Origin: Bacteroidales bacterium UBA5621
GTDB lineage: Bacteria; Bacteroidota; Bacteroidia; Bacteroidales; VadinHA17
Assembly: GCA_002424525.1 (NCBI GenBank)
Contig: DIKJ01000249.1
Span: forward strand, 1-23,755
Direction of reading: 5' to 3'
DNA: 23,755 nucleotides
Translations under genes and position numbers: made by a program
Shown here: positions 1-8,444 of the stretch, piece by piece
How the letters are laid out: each line of letters begins with the position of its first letter
Numbering within the stretch: position 1 is the first letter of the stretch
Notes under the pieces: generated by a model
Database searches by the model: none
The model's input: only the letters and a program-made list of their open reading frames with translations
Told to the model about the DNA's origin: nothing

Positions 1-23
1 CGCAAAAGCCAAATTACAACATT

Positions 24-56
24 GGGGGGAAACCTTTCGGGAGTACCCCTCTTTTT
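24..56 (+). terminator. Possible weak terminator at window edge
   Basis: A run of six G (24-29) can pair with CCCC at 46-49, with a small inner CC/GG stem, followed by CTCTTTTT. The stem is short and the loop large, so this is only a candidate terminator for a gene that would lie before the window. Confidence 0.25.
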
Positions 57-287
57 ACTATTTTAGTCGGACACTAGTGATTAATTTTATTAAAGTATTT
101 TTTTGAAATGTTTTTGGTTTGTTCATATTAAATCACTTATTAATAGTTTTATTATTAATTAGTTGACCTAGCCTGACCTAACCTAACCTCACAATTGCCT
201 ATGGAACATTTCGAAAACTATTCCCAAATCTTTAAACTACCGTAAAAGGTACAGGGTACCTTCTTTTGGTTGGTTGTGTACATTATT

Positions 288-325
288 AAGATCTTAGATG
301 CCGGGGACCCGGTATCTAAGATCTT
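288..325 (+). promoter_or_regulatory. 38-base near-perfect hairpin upstream of susC
   Basis: AAGATCTTAGAT at 288-299 pairs with ATCTAAGATCTT at 314-325. One G-U pair and a CCGG/CCGG stem around a GGAC loop follow inward. No clean T run follows on the plus strand, so it is not a typical intrinsic terminator. It could be an operator, a structured site, or a dispersed intergenic repeat. It ends about 80 bases before the susC start and upstream of the candidate promoter. Confidence 0.5.
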
Positions 326-364
326 GTTATCGTATTGATATTTTGTTAAAAGAAAAGTAATCAA

Positions 365-397
365 TTTGTAATTACAGACATTTCATTCTGATGTTTG
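365..397 (+). promoter_or_regulatory. Candidate Bacteroidota promoter for susC
   Basis: TTTG at 365-368 is followed after 21 bases by GATGTTTG at 390-397, which matches seven of the eight positions of the Bacteroidota -7 element TAnnTTTG. The start of transcription would fall within a few bases of the susC ATG at 408, giving a very short leader. This is weak; a promoter further upstream is possible. Confidence 0.3.
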
Positions 398-407
398 TAT
401 AAAAAAG

Positions 408-3400
408 ATGAGAATTATGAAAATAACAATCCTGTTTATTATTGCTTTAACCTGCAGTCTTTTCGGAACCTATACTTATGCCAATGGTGACTTAAAAAAC
501 AAGATAAAAAATGGTCCCGGCAGTGCTGAGTTACAGCAAATCCGTATCACCGGAACTGTTACCGATGAAAGCGGTGCTCCATTACCAGGAGTAAACATTT
601 ATATCAAGGGGACAACTGTTGGTGCAATTACTGATACAAACGGGCAGTACGCATTAACTGTATCGGATCCAAATGCCGTACTGGCCGCCTCCTTTATTGG
701 TTATGTCACTGCTGAGATTCCTTTATCTGGCAGGACTATAATAGATGTAGTCCTTGTAACTGAAGCTCTTGCCCTTGATGAAGTGGTAGTGGTTGGTTAT
801 GGTACGCAAAAGAAAGTTAATGTTATCGGTTCTGTGGTTACAATTTCAACCTCAGAGATTACGGCCTCACCGACAAGCAAAGTATCGGCTGCTCTTGGCG
901 GCCGTTTACCCGGACTTGTTGTGCAGCAGACTACCGGGGAACCCGGGCGTGATAATGCTGATTTACTGATCAGAGGTCAGAATACTCTTGGCAATAACGC
1001 GGTACTGATCGTTGTTGACGGAGTTCCCGGACGTGATCTGAACTCCATAGAACCGGGAGATATTGAGAGCCTGACGGTACTAAAAGATGCATCGGCCGGG
1101 ATTTATGGTTCACGGGCCGCTAACGGGGTTATTCTTGTTACAACCAAAAGAGGTACTGAAGGTGCACCTCGTTTTGAATATGATTTCTATCACGGATGGG
1201 GACAGCCAACGGTGCTGCCCAAAATGGCTGATGCACCTACTTATGCCCAGCTGATAAGGGAAGTGGAAGCTTATCGGGGTATATCCGAAGCTAACATGAT
1301 GTTCTCACTGGAAGATATTGAAAAATACAAATCCGGCGAATATCCATGGACACATCCCAACACTGACTGGTTCAAGGAGACTTTCAAAGACTGGTCTAAT
1401 ACTGGCCACCATACTTTCAGAGTTTCCGGGGGATCAAAAACCATCAGGTATTTCGGATCTTTTGGCACCCAGTCTGACGACGGACTATATAATAGAAGCG
1501 CAACAAAATATAACAGGTATAACCTGAAAGCCAATATTGATGTATCCATCAACGACTATATCACGATAAACTTTGACTTAAACGGATCAGAGGAGGATTT
1601 GTCGTTCCCGACTAAAAGTACCAGTTCTATTTTCAACGGATTGATCAGGAATTTCCCTACAGGACCTGCTTTATGGCCCAACGGACTTTATGGACCTGAC
1701 ATTGAGTATGGTGATCAACCGCTTGCAACATCCTCATTCGATGCAGGCTTCGACGATGACAAACGTTACCGCAGCCACAACATGGTTACGGCAACTGTCA
1801 AAATTCCATGGATTCAGGGTCTTGCAGTTACCGGTAATTATGCATATGATATGTACTTCCGGGTACGGAAGTATTTCGTTAAGCCCGTAACATTATACTT
1901 TATGGATAAGGCCGGATATCTGGCTGCAGGAAACACCGGCAAAGAGGATGGATCAGCTTTCCTTACAGGAATACCCAGGGGAACAATAGCTGAGCCAAGG
2001 CTGACAGATTACTATGATGATGCCAGGACAATCACCAACAGTCTGAAAATCAGTTATGACAGATCGTTTGGAGTTCATGCTGTCGGTGGTTTTGTTGCTG
2101 TTGAAAGTATGGATTACCTGAGCAAGGGAATTCAGGGGTACCGCAGATACTTTATCTCTGATCAGTTACCATACCTTAATGCAGGAGGCACAGATGAAAT
2201 GAATAATGCTTCATCAATAAGTCTTGATGCAAGGCTTAATTATTTCGGAAGGATAACTTACAACTACAGCGAAAAATACCTGTTTGAATTCACATTACGA
2301 CACGACGGTTCACTGAGGTTCTCGAAAGATGCGGGCCGGTGGGGTACCTTCCCCAGCGTACTGGCTGGATGGAGAACATCCAGTGAAGAATTCTGGAAGA
2401 ACAATATGGGCTTTATAAACTATTTCAAGCTAAAGGCTTCGTGGGGTCAGATGGGTAATGACGCAGTTGCTGCATTTCAATACCTGACTTCCTATGGGTT
2501 CAACACAGGTATTGTCTCAGGCCCTGCCAAGGCTTATGCCGCCAGTCTCTTACAGGCCAGCACCCCGAACCCCAATATAACCTGGGAGGTTGCAAATATT
2601 TTTAACGTCGGGTTTGAATCACAATGGTTTGCCGGCAGGATAAGATGGGACTTTGACGGATTTTACCAGAGGCGTTCCAACATTCTTTGGAAAAGAAATG
2701 CAACGGTACCCGATTTTACAGGGATAGCACTTCCAGACGAGAACTTTGGGATCGTCGACAGCAAAGGATTTGAGACCGTGCTGGGATATAACGGCAGATC
2801 GGGCAGTTTTGGTTACTCGGTCTCCGGCAACTTTGCATTTGCCCGTAATAAGATAATTGAGTATGACGAACCCGAGAGAACAGTGCAATGGCAGGTTTTA
2901 ACAGGTCATCCGGTCGGGGCAATACTCCAGTATAAATTTATCGGGGTATTTAACGATGCAGATGATATGCCAGGATACCCAAGGGTAGCCGATTCGTATG
3001 CAGCAAATACAGGTGGCGGAGGCGGTGTCATTATCGAAGACTTTAATAAGGATGGCGTGATAAATTCCGATGACCGTATCATATATGACTTCACCACAAA
3101 TCCTGAAATTACTTATGGCGTGACAATAGGTCTGAACTATAAGAATTTTTCAATCAGTACTTTGATCCAGGGTGTCGGTAATACATGGTACAGGGCCGGT
3201 TTCCCGATCATGGGTAAATGGGGTAATTATTTCCAGTATTATGCCGACGGAAGATGGACCCCGGATAACAAGACCGCTGAAAAGCCAAGAATTTTTGAAC
3301 GGGTCGAAGAGTACTGGAGAGAAAACTACCTGACAAGTTTCGATTATTATAATCATGCCTTTTGCCGGTGGAAAAGCCTGGAGATATCTTACTCTGTTCC

Positions 3401-3572
3401 CCAGAGTGTACTGAAGAATATCAAAATAAAGGATTTGCGTTTGTCTTTAACAGGGCAGAATCTTGCATTGCTTTATAATGCCTTTGATATGAAGATGGAT
3501 CCGGAATTAGCCGATGTTACCAGCTATCCGCTTCATAAGGTTTATGCTGTTGGAGCGAAAGTTATTTTCTGA
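408..3572 (+). CDS. SusC/RagA-family TonB-linked outer-membrane transporter
   Basis: This 1054-residue protein is predicted to form a 22-strand outer-membrane barrel that imports a large nutrient, with SusD as its lid and TonB as its energy source. In order: a signal peptide (about 1-25, ending YTYA), a carboxypeptidase-regulatory-like beta-sandwich (about 46-117, ITGTVTDESGAPLPGVNI), the conserved DEVVVVGYG segment (124-132), a plug (about 133-249, with LIRGQNTLGNNAVLIVVDG and SRAANGVILVTTKRG), then the barrel ending in a C-terminal Phe. A DFNKDGVINSDDR calcium-loop-like motif near residue 880 is common in this family. Length and architecture are normal for SusC. An alternative ATG (417, MKITILF) fits the signal peptide equally well. 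The substrate cannot be read from the sequence. A 31-codon repeat-borne ORF and then susD follow. Confidence 0.95.
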   Translation: MRIMKITILFIIALTCSLFGTYTYANGDLKNKIKNGPGSAELQQIRITGTVTDESGAPLPGVNIYIKGTTVGAITDTNGQYALTVSDPNAVLAASFIGYVTAEIPLSGRTIIDVVLVTEALALDEVVVVGYGTQKKVNVIGSVVTISTSEITASPTSKVSAALGGRLPGLVVQQTTGEPGRDNADLLIRGQNTLGNNAVLIVVDGVPGRDLNSIEPGDIESLTVLKDASAGIYGSRAANGVILVTTKRGTEGAPRFEYDFYHGWGQPTVLPKMADAPTYAQLIREVEAYRGISEANMMFSLEDIEKYKSGEYPWTHPNTDWFKETFKDWSNTGHHTFRVSGGSKTIRYFGSFGTQSDDGLYNRSATKYNRYNLKANIDVSINDYITINFDLNGSEEDLSFPTKSTSSIFNGLIRNFPTGPALWPNGLYGPDIEYGDQPLATSSFDAGFDDDKRYRSHNMVTATVKIPWIQGLAVTGNYAYDMYFRVRKYFVKPVTLYFMDKAGYLAAGNTGKEDGSAFLTGIPRGTIAEPRLTDYYDDARTITNSLKISYDRSFGVHAVGGFVAVESMDYLSKGIQGYRRYFISDQLPYLNAGGTDEMNNASSISLDARLNYFGRITYNYSEKYLFEFTLRHDGSLRFSKDAGRWGTFPSVLAGWRTSSEEFWKNNMGFINYFKLKASWGQMGNDAVAAFQYLTSYGFNTGIVSGPAKAYAASLLQASTPNPNITWEVANIFNVGFESQWFAGRIRWDFDGFYQRRSNILWKRNATVPDFTGIALPDENFGIVDSKGFETVLGYNGRSGSFGYSVSGNFAFARNKIIEYDEPERTVQWQVLTGHPVGAILQYKFIGVFNDADDMPGYPRVADSYAANTGGGGGVIIEDFNKDGVINSDDRIIYDFTTNPEITYGVTIGLNYKNFSISTLIQGVGNTWYRAGFPIMGKWGNYFQYYADGRWTPDNKTAEKPRIFERVEEYWRENYLTSFDYYNHAFCRWKSLEISYSVPQSVLKNIKIKDLRLSLTGQNLALLYNAFDMKMDPELADVTSYPLHKVYAVGAKVIF

Positions 3573-3596
3573 TCTTAACTGTTAAAATTTTACGTT

Positions 3597-3692
3597 ATGA
3601 AACCCACATGTACTGCAAACACAAACACGTATGTATGTAATTTTAAGACATGTGGATTCCATCAGACCATTAAAATAAAAATTATATACTGA
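3597..3692 (+). CDS. 31-codon mini-ORF inside the repeat element (susC-susD copy)
   Basis: An open frame runs from ATG at 3597 to TGA at 3690-3692, whose last base is the first base of the susD ATG (TGATG). The peptide begins MKPTCTANTNTYVCNF and ends HQTIKIKIIY. It matches no family I know. A paralogous ORF in the same position relative to its downstream gene lies between hisG and hisD (22490-22609). Substitutions between the two mostly change amino acids, which argues against a conserved peptide function. Both frames are nevertheless open and both stops overlap the next start. It may serve to deliver ribosomes to susD rather than encode a useful peptide. Its start codon lies inside an imperfect hairpin (3597-3611 with 3648-3662). 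Confidence 0.5.
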   Translation: MKPTCTANTNTYVCNFKTCGFHQTIKIKIIY

Positions 3693-3698
3693 TGAAAA
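3597..3698 (+). repeat. Dispersed palindromic repeat element, copy 1
   Basis: This copy matches the reverse complement of the hisG-hisD spacer. The first 58 bases differ at five positions and the last 38 bases, CATCAGACC through the downstream ATGAAA, are identical. Internal inverted repeats place CCACATGT (3604-3611) against ACATGTGG (3648-3655), extendable to 15 bases with two mismatches. The element keeps the same orientation relative to the gene that follows it in both copies. Confidence 0.85.
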
Positions 3699-5527
3699 AA
3701 CTTACAAATATTATTCTGTCTTTAATCCTGGTGCTTTTACTCCCTGCATGCGAATCAGAGCTTCTGGATAAAACACCACTGGATTCATACTCTGATGTAA
3801 CAGTCTGGTCTGATCCTGCTCTCGCCAGCGCTTATCTGAGTTACTGTTATCACTATCTGAATTATGGACTGCGGGCGGTAATGCTGGGTTCGGTTGCTGA
3901 CGAAATGCCCGTAGGAAGGGGGAGCAGTTCCCAACCCTATAATTTGGGCACTATTTCTCCGGATAATCTGGGAGGAGCACAAGGCAACCCGTTCTTTACT
4001 CATTTGTCATGGTCCGCGGGTAATTGGCAGAATGTCCAGAGAGTTAATATCTTCCTTGATAATATTGATCTGATAAAAGATAACTATCCGCCTTCTGAGC
4101 AGGCAGCAGTTAAAGCCAAAACAGATATTCTGAAGGGAGAGGGACTGTTTCTGAGAGCCTTTGTTTATCACAACTTTTGCCGTTTGTACGGCGGGGTTCC
4201 TATAATGAGTACCGCAAACAGGCTGGGAGATGATTTCGATGCGATTAAACGAGCAACATTCCAGGAAACTGTTAATTTCATTGTGAAGGATTGCGATGAT
4301 GCAGCAGCCCTCCTGCCCTTAAAGGCTGATCAGGTTATGGGAAAGGCTACAAAGGAAGCCGCCTTAGCCCTGAAATCAAGGATTTTATTGTTCGCTGCCA
4401 GCGATCTTACTGCTGACGGGACTGCAGCAAATGAGCTTGTGGGGTACGCAAACCCTAACAGGACAGCTCTCTGGACTGCGGCAAAAAATGCAGCTAAAGC
4501 AGTTATGGATCTTGGAACAGCCAGTCTGGCTGATTTCGGAGCGCCTGACCAGGATGCCGTAGCCAATAATTATTTCAGGTTTTTCATGGCTTATAACCTG
4601 GCCAGCGATGAAGTTATCTGGGGGAGGATGTTCCTCATGAGCCTTGGACAAACCCACCGTATTAACCAGACGAACGGTCCCAACGGGATCAATAACTTTG
4701 GGAGAAACGGCCCTCTGCAGAGCATGGTTGATGAATACGAAATGAGAGACGGTTCAAAATTCTTCGACCACTTCGAAATAGATGCCAATAAGTATTACAA
4801 AAACAAATCTGCAGTATTTGGTTACGAAAATCCTTACTATGACCGTGAACCGAGATTTTATGCGAATGTGCTGTATGACAGCGCTCTCTGGCAGCAACGC
4901 CCTGCAAACCTTCAGCCACAGGATCCGCTTGGAATATACGAAAGACGTACCCACAGGGTGATGACAAGTGGAACCACCTATACAGAAACATTTGGTCTCG
5001 ATACCCGAAAAGGCCCGTTATCGCCCGGTAACGGCTGCTATGGAGGTTATCTCACAAAGAAATTCATGGACGTTACAAGCAATGGGGATGTACAGAATAA
5101 CCAGAATATCTGGATATATATGCGCTATGCGGAAGTATTACTTAATTATGCCGAAGCCTGCCTGGAACTAGGAGAAACTGATGAGGCTGCCGATTATATT
5201 AACATTATAAGGAACAGAGCTGCTCTTCCTGACTTCACAGGCGATATTAAAGAGGCCCTGCGCCATGAAAGAAAAATCGAGCTTTATGGCGAAGAGAGCA
5301 GATGGTACGATATCAGAAGATGGAAGATCCTGATCGAGACTATGACACCCCCTCTGGGTGGAATTGATATCCTTGAGATTAAGGAACTTGATGGCACATA
5401 TACTACAACATGGAAATGGATCAAGGCACATGCAGACAATAAGCCTGAAGCAAAATTGTACTGGATACCTATCGGAACAACTGAGATGAAAAAGGCGCCT
5501 CAGCTGATCCAGAATCCGGGGTATTAA
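3692..5527 (+). CDS. SusD/RagB-family surface nutrient-binding lipoprotein
   Basis: This 611-residue protein is the usual partner of SusC. It is a surface-anchored, TPR-containing lipoprotein that binds substrate and closes the transporter. A lipoprotein signal peptide is visible, with a hydrophobic run followed by LLPAC, putting the lipidated Cys at residue 20. The N-terminal part (LDKTPLDSYSD) and the C-terminal region with WIYMRYAEVLLNYAEACLELGE, RNRAALPDF, RHERKIELYGEESRWYDIRRWK and a final QNPGY are typical of RagB/SusD proteins. Its start codon overlaps the stop of the mini-ORF in the repeat element, so translation may be coupled to it. A strong terminator follows. The ligand is not identifiable. 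Confidence 0.95.
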   Translation: MKKLTNIILSLILVLLLPACESELLDKTPLDSYSDVTVWSDPALASAYLSYCYHYLNYGLRAVMLGSVADEMPVGRGSSSQPYNLGTISPDNLGGAQGNPFFTHLSWSAGNWQNVQRVNIFLDNIDLIKDNYPPSEQAAVKAKTDILKGEGLFLRAFVYHNFCRLYGGVPIMSTANRLGDDFDAIKRATFQETVNFIVKDCDDAAALLPLKADQVMGKATKEAALALKSRILLFAASDLTADGTAANELVGYANPNRTALWTAAKNAAKAVMDLGTASLADFGAPDQDAVANNYFRFFMAYNLASDEVIWGRMFLMSLGQTHRINQTNGPNGINNFGRNGPLQSMVDEYEMRDGSKFFDHFEIDANKYYKNKSAVFGYENPYYDREPRFYANVLYDSALWQQRPANLQPQDPLGIYERRTHRVMTSGTTYTETFGLDTRKGPLSPGNGCYGGYLTKKFMDVTSNGDVQNNQNIWIYMRYAEVLLNYAEACLELGETDEAADYINIIRNRAALPDFTGDIKEALRHERKIELYGEESRWYDIRRWKILIETMTPPLGGIDILEIKELDGTYTTTWKWIKAHADNKPEAKLYWIPIGTTEMKKAPQLIQNPGY

Positions 5528-5545
5528 CTTTTCAGGCTATCAGGT

Positions 5546-5587
5546 AAAGTAATATACTGCCCTGTGGCAGTATATTACTTTTATTTG
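5546..5587 (+). terminator. Intrinsic terminator after susD
   Basis: A perfect 16-bp stem (5546-5561 with 5566-5581) closes a four-base CTGT loop, and the 3' arm runs into TTTTATTTG. It ends the susC-susD transcript and separates it from the oxidoreductase genes. Confidence 0.85.
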
Positions 5588-5790
5588 TTGCTTTCTTCCA
5601 TCTCTGATTCACTTCAGGCACTACTGAATTAATTTTAAATTAAGCACTCGTTACTCCGTTGTTAAGGCAGATATTTTGTTTTAATAATTTTTTGTTAAAA
5701 AAAGTTAAAGAGTTCAAAACAGGGAAAAAGAAGGTTATTAATGCCTGAATAAAGCCGAATTAGATTATTTTTACCTGAGATAACTAATCA

Positions 5791-5843
5791 TAAGTCCCGT
5801 TAAAGGCTCTCCGGCGAAGAAGGAGAGCCTTTAACGGGACTTA
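5791..5843 (+). promoter_or_regulatory. Perfect 22-bp inverted repeat in the leader of the oxidoreductase gene
   Basis: Bases 5791-5812 are exactly complementary to 5822-5843 around the nine-base loop GGCGAAGAA. Neither strand shows a T run after the stem, so ordinary termination is unlikely. It ends 55 bases before the start codon at 5899. A leader-RNA stabiliser, an operator or a dispersed palindrome are all possible. Confidence 0.6.
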
Positions 5844-5898
5844 AAAAGGAGATGAAAATCTGACTGATAATTTTAATTACAACCTTAATTAATACATT

Positions 5899-7230
5899 AT
5901 GACAACCCGAAGAGAGTTTATTCAGAAAGCAGCACTGGGTACGGCAGCAGTCACATTCAGTGCAAGAAGCTATTCCCGTATCCTTGGGGCTAACGACAGG
6001 ATCCGTGTCGGAATAGTTGGTTATTCTGACCGTTTCAGAGGTTCGTTGAACCAGGCATTCCTCAGCCTGGCAAAGGAGATGAACTTTGAGTTCACAGCAC
6101 TCTCCGATATCTGGAGCCTTCGCAGGGAGGCAGCGGATAAGTTTTATAAGGAAAGGGGAATAAACCTGAAGCTCTATCGCAACAACGAGGAGCTTTACAG
6201 TGCTAAGGATACCGATGCAGTAATTATCAGCACGGCCGATTTCCAGCATGCGCTCCATTGTGCTGAAGCTGTAAGGGCGGGCCGCGATGCTTATGTTGAA
6301 AAACCGTTTGCCGAAACAATGACCGATGCACGCGTCGCCCTGAAAGCTGTTCAGGAGACCGGCAAGATAGTTCAGATTGGTTCACAGCGCCGGAGCGCCG
6401 TCAATTACATTGCTGCAAACGATTACCTGAACTCCGGCAAGTTCGGCAAGATAGTCATGGTGGAAATGACATGGAATGTTAACCAGCCCGGCAGATGGAG
6501 GAGACCCGGCGTAGTGCCCCTTCTGAAAGAGGCCGACACCGACTGGAAAAGATACCAGATGAATCGTCCGGCTGCTGCCTTCGATCCAAGAAAATACCTG
6601 GAATTCAGGCTCTTCTGGCCCTATTCATCCGGCATTCCGGGCCAGTGGATGGCTCACCAGATCGATACCGTACACTGGTTCACAAAGCTTGCTCATCCGC
6701 GCAGTGTTGCAGCCAACGGAGGGATCTACCTCTGGAAGGATGGCCGCACCAATTTTGATACCATGACGGCTGTGTTCGAATACGGATCTCCGACAAATCC
6801 TGACATAAGCTTCCAGGTTGTCTATTCTTCACGTTTCACCAACTCTGCAGGAGGAGTAAAGGAACTTTACTACTCCAACGGGGGTATGCTGAATCTCGAT
6901 ACCAACAAGATAACACCCGAAGGCGGTCTTCAGGCCCGCGATGCGAAGGCCATGAACATGGAAGCCAACCTTCTCGAACCGTTTGATCTGCCCGGAATAA
7001 GAGTAGAAACAGCTGCCGATACGGGAGGTGACTCAATGACAACCGCACACATGAGGAACTGGATGGAGTGCGTGAGAACCAGAAAGACTCCAAACGCTGA
7101 TGTAATAGCAGGATATAATCACTCAATAGCCAATATTATGTGTACCGCCTCCCTCAGAACAGGAGAAAAGGCAACCTTCGATGAGAAGACTCAGGAAGTG
7201 ATGGCCGGAGGAAAAGTTTTTCAATATTAA
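5899..7230 (+). CDS. Gfo/Idh/MocA-family oxidoreductase with Tat signal
   Basis: This 443-residue protein is predicted to be an NAD(P)-dependent oxidoreductase acting on a sugar, inositol or similar polyol derivative. A twin-arginine export signal is visible (TTRREFIQKAA, residues 2-12, then a hydrophobic stretch), so it probably works in the periplasm with bound cofactor. A Rossmann start (RVGIVGYSDR, 36-45) follows, then the conserved EKP (134-136) of the NAD-binding fold. The catalytic-type Asp and His are in HQIDTVHW (D256, H259). The C-terminal half matches the family's substrate domain. The DUF6807 gene follows after 12 bases, so the two are probably co-transcribed. Such exported members often accompany SusC/SusD pairs in Bacteroidota. 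The actual substrate is not deducible. Confidence 0.9.
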   Translation: MTTRREFIQKAALGTAAVTFSARSYSRILGANDRIRVGIVGYSDRFRGSLNQAFLSLAKEMNFEFTALSDIWSLRREAADKFYKERGINLKLYRNNEELYSAKDTDAVIISTADFQHALHCAEAVRAGRDAYVEKPFAETMTDARVALKAVQETGKIVQIGSQRRSAVNYIAANDYLNSGKFGKIVMVEMTWNVNQPGRWRRPGVVPLLKEADTDWKRYQMNRPAAAFDPRKYLEFRLFWPYSSGIPGQWMAHQIDTVHWFTKLAHPRSVAANGGIYLWKDGRTNFDTMTAVFEYGSPTNPDISFQVVYSSRFTNSAGGVKELYYSNGGMLNLDTNKITPEGGLQARDAKAMNMEANLLEPFDLPGIRVETAADTGGDSMTTAHMRNWMECVRTRKTPNADVIAGYNHSIANIMCTASLRTGEKATFDEKTQEVMAGGKVFQY

Positions 7231-7242
7231 TACAGGAATTTT

Positions 7243-8328
7243 ATGAGACAGACAGAAAAAAAATTCGTTAACCGCAGATGGTTCACAGCTTTGCTTGCGG
7301 TTAAAATACTGATCCTTGCGACATGCCTTGCAATAAATGCCCAGAAGCCCGCGGAGAAGGGGGTCAGGCTTGTAACTCTGGATAATATGGAGAAGGTGGA
7401 TGTTTACGTTGACGGAGTGCTCCTCACATCGTACCGTTATCCGAAGAATCTCGAGAAACCGTTCCTTTATCCGGTCTGTGCGCCCAACGGGTCGGTGATA
7501 ACAAGGGGATATCCTCTCGAGCCCCGGGCGGGCGAAAGGGTGGACCATCCCCACCAGGTAGGATTATGGTTTAACCACGGTAACGTCAACGGCCTCGATT
7601 TCTGGAACAACTCTTCCGCCATCCCTGCAGGAAAAAAGGATGCCTACGGTCATATTGTTCACCAGAAGATCGTCAGGGCTGAAGGCGGGAAGAAAGGAGT
7701 TCTGGAAGTTGTGACACACTGGGACGACAATAAGGGCAACACTGTGCTCACTGCAAATGTAACGTATATCTTCACAGGGGATAAGACTTCCCGGACCATC
7801 GACCATATTGTTACACTGACTGCGGCTAACGGACCGGCTACCATCACGGATAACAAGGAGGGTCTGTTCGCACTCAGGGTTGACCGGGCTTTTGAGATGC
7901 CTTCAAATGAGTCATTGATCTTTACTGATGAAAAGGGCAATCCGACCACCGTGAAGGCCACAAGCAATGAAGGAGTGACAGGGATGTACACCTCGAGCCA
8001 GGGACTGAAGGGTGATGCGGTATGGGGTACAAGGAATGACTGGGTCTGTCTGTCGGGAATAAAGGATAATGTCAGAATAACATTTGGCATATTCGACCAT
8101 CCGAAAAACCCGGGTTACCCGGCTTATGCCCATGCCCGGGGATACGGTCTCTTCTCGGTAAATAACCTTGGGGAAAACTCATATGACCCGAAAGTGGAGA
8201 AGAAGGTTTATAACCTGGCAAAAGGAGAATCAATGAGACTCGTTCACAGATTTTACATCCAGTCAGGATCCGAACTCACTCCCCAAAAGGCGAACAAGAT
8301 ATTTAAAAAATTTTCAAAGACATATTGA
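7243..8328 (+). CDS. DUF6807 ('PmoA-like') secreted protein
   Basis: This 361-residue protein belongs to the family labelled DUF6807 or 'methane oxygenase PmoA' in databases. It is not the membrane subunit of methane monooxygenase. An N-terminal signal peptide (hydrophobic 15-31, ending INAQ) indicates export. Family landmarks include FLYPVCAPNGSVITRGYPL, then DHPHQVGLWFNHGNVNGLDFW, and a C-terminal HPKNPGYPAYAHARGYGLFSVNNLG segment. The His-rich first motif could bind metal or sugar, but the family has no firmly established reaction that I know of. It is found widely next to Gfo/Idh/MocA oxidoreductases, as here, so a role in the same carbohydrate-derivative pathway is an inference from context. 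Confidence 0.8.
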   Translation: MRQTEKKFVNRRWFTALLAVKILILATCLAINAQKPAEKGVRLVTLDNMEKVDVYVDGVLLTSYRYPKNLEKPFLYPVCAPNGSVITRGYPLEPRAGERVDHPHQVGLWFNHGNVNGLDFWNNSSAIPAGKKDAYGHIVHQKIVRAEGGKKGVLEVVTHWDDNKGNTVLTANVTYIFTGDKTSRTIDHIVTLTAANGPATITDNKEGLFALRVDRAFEMPSNESLIFTDEKGNPTTVKATSNEGVTGMYTSSQGLKGDAVWGTRNDWVCLSGIKDNVRITFGIFDHPKNPGYPAYAHARGYGLFSVNNLGENSYDPKVEKKVYNLAKGESMRLVHRFYIQSGSELTPQKANKIFKKFSKTY

Positions 8329-8363
8329 ATCATAAAAACTGCAGTAAAATCTTTGCGTGGTAC

Positions 8364-8383
8364 GGGCGTTGCATGCAACGCCC
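8364..8383. repeat. Perfect 20-bp extragenic palindrome
   Basis: GGGCGTTGCATGCAACGCCC is fully self-complementary with TGCA at its centre. It lies in the 116-base gap between the DUF6807 and NIPSNAP genes, is GC-rich in AT-rich surroundings, and has CTTCGGCGC after it. It resembles small intergenic palindromes dispersed in some bacterial genomes. No T run follows, so it is not a clear terminator. A loose promoter match (AATCTTTG, 8349-8356) lies just before it. Confidence 0.6.
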
Positions 8384-8444
8384 CTTCGGCGCTATAAAGA
8401 AAATCCGGTAAAACCAAGTAAATAACTATAATAAACCTTATTAA

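Larger units (their letters stand above)
1..407. other. Non-coding region upstream of susC
   Basis: I find no convincing gene here. The stretch is AT-rich. It holds a possible terminator-like hairpin at 24-56, an imperfect CCTAA-type pentamer run at 164-190, a small palindrome GGTAC-AGG-GTACC at 248-260, a 38-base hairpin at 288-325 and a weak promoter candidate at 365-397. The gene upstream, whose terminator may lie in the first 60 bases, is outside the window. Confidence 0.6.
5528..5898 (+). other. Intergenic region between susD and the oxidoreductase gene
   Basis: This 371-base gap has no credible gene on the plus strand. It contains the susD terminator (5546-5587), an AT-rich stretch with TTTTG-type motifs at 5665-5700 where a promoter may lie, and a perfect 22-bp hairpin at 5791-5843. 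A three-codon frame ATG AAA ATC TGA (5852-5863) preceded by AAAAGGAG is probably coincidental. Confidence 0.6.

Noticed and set aside
164..190. Telomere-like CCTAA pentamer run
   Set aside because: Only four or five imperfect units (ACCTA, GCCTG, ACCTA, ACCTA, ACCTC) in AT-rich non-coding DNA of a clearly bacterial locus. Probably simple low-complexity sequence.
5852..5863. Three-codon leader ORF after AAAAGGAG
   Set aside because: M-K-I-stop has no regulatory codon pattern and no terminator follows. A short SD-ATG match is expected by chance.
5800..6258. 152-codon frame on the minus strand
   Set aside because: It lies antisense to the start of the oxidoreductase gene and runs through the 22-bp hairpin. 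It shows no recognisable domain and its composition follows the complementary gene.
7123..7554. 143-codon minus-strand frame across two plus-strand genes
   Set aside because: Shadow of the oxidoreductase and DUF6807 genes, which have clear families and signal peptides.
7243..8328. Methane monooxygenase (PmoA) function
   Set aside because: The family label is misleading. The protein is soluble and exported, lacks the several membrane helices of PmoA, and no pmoB or pmoC is present.
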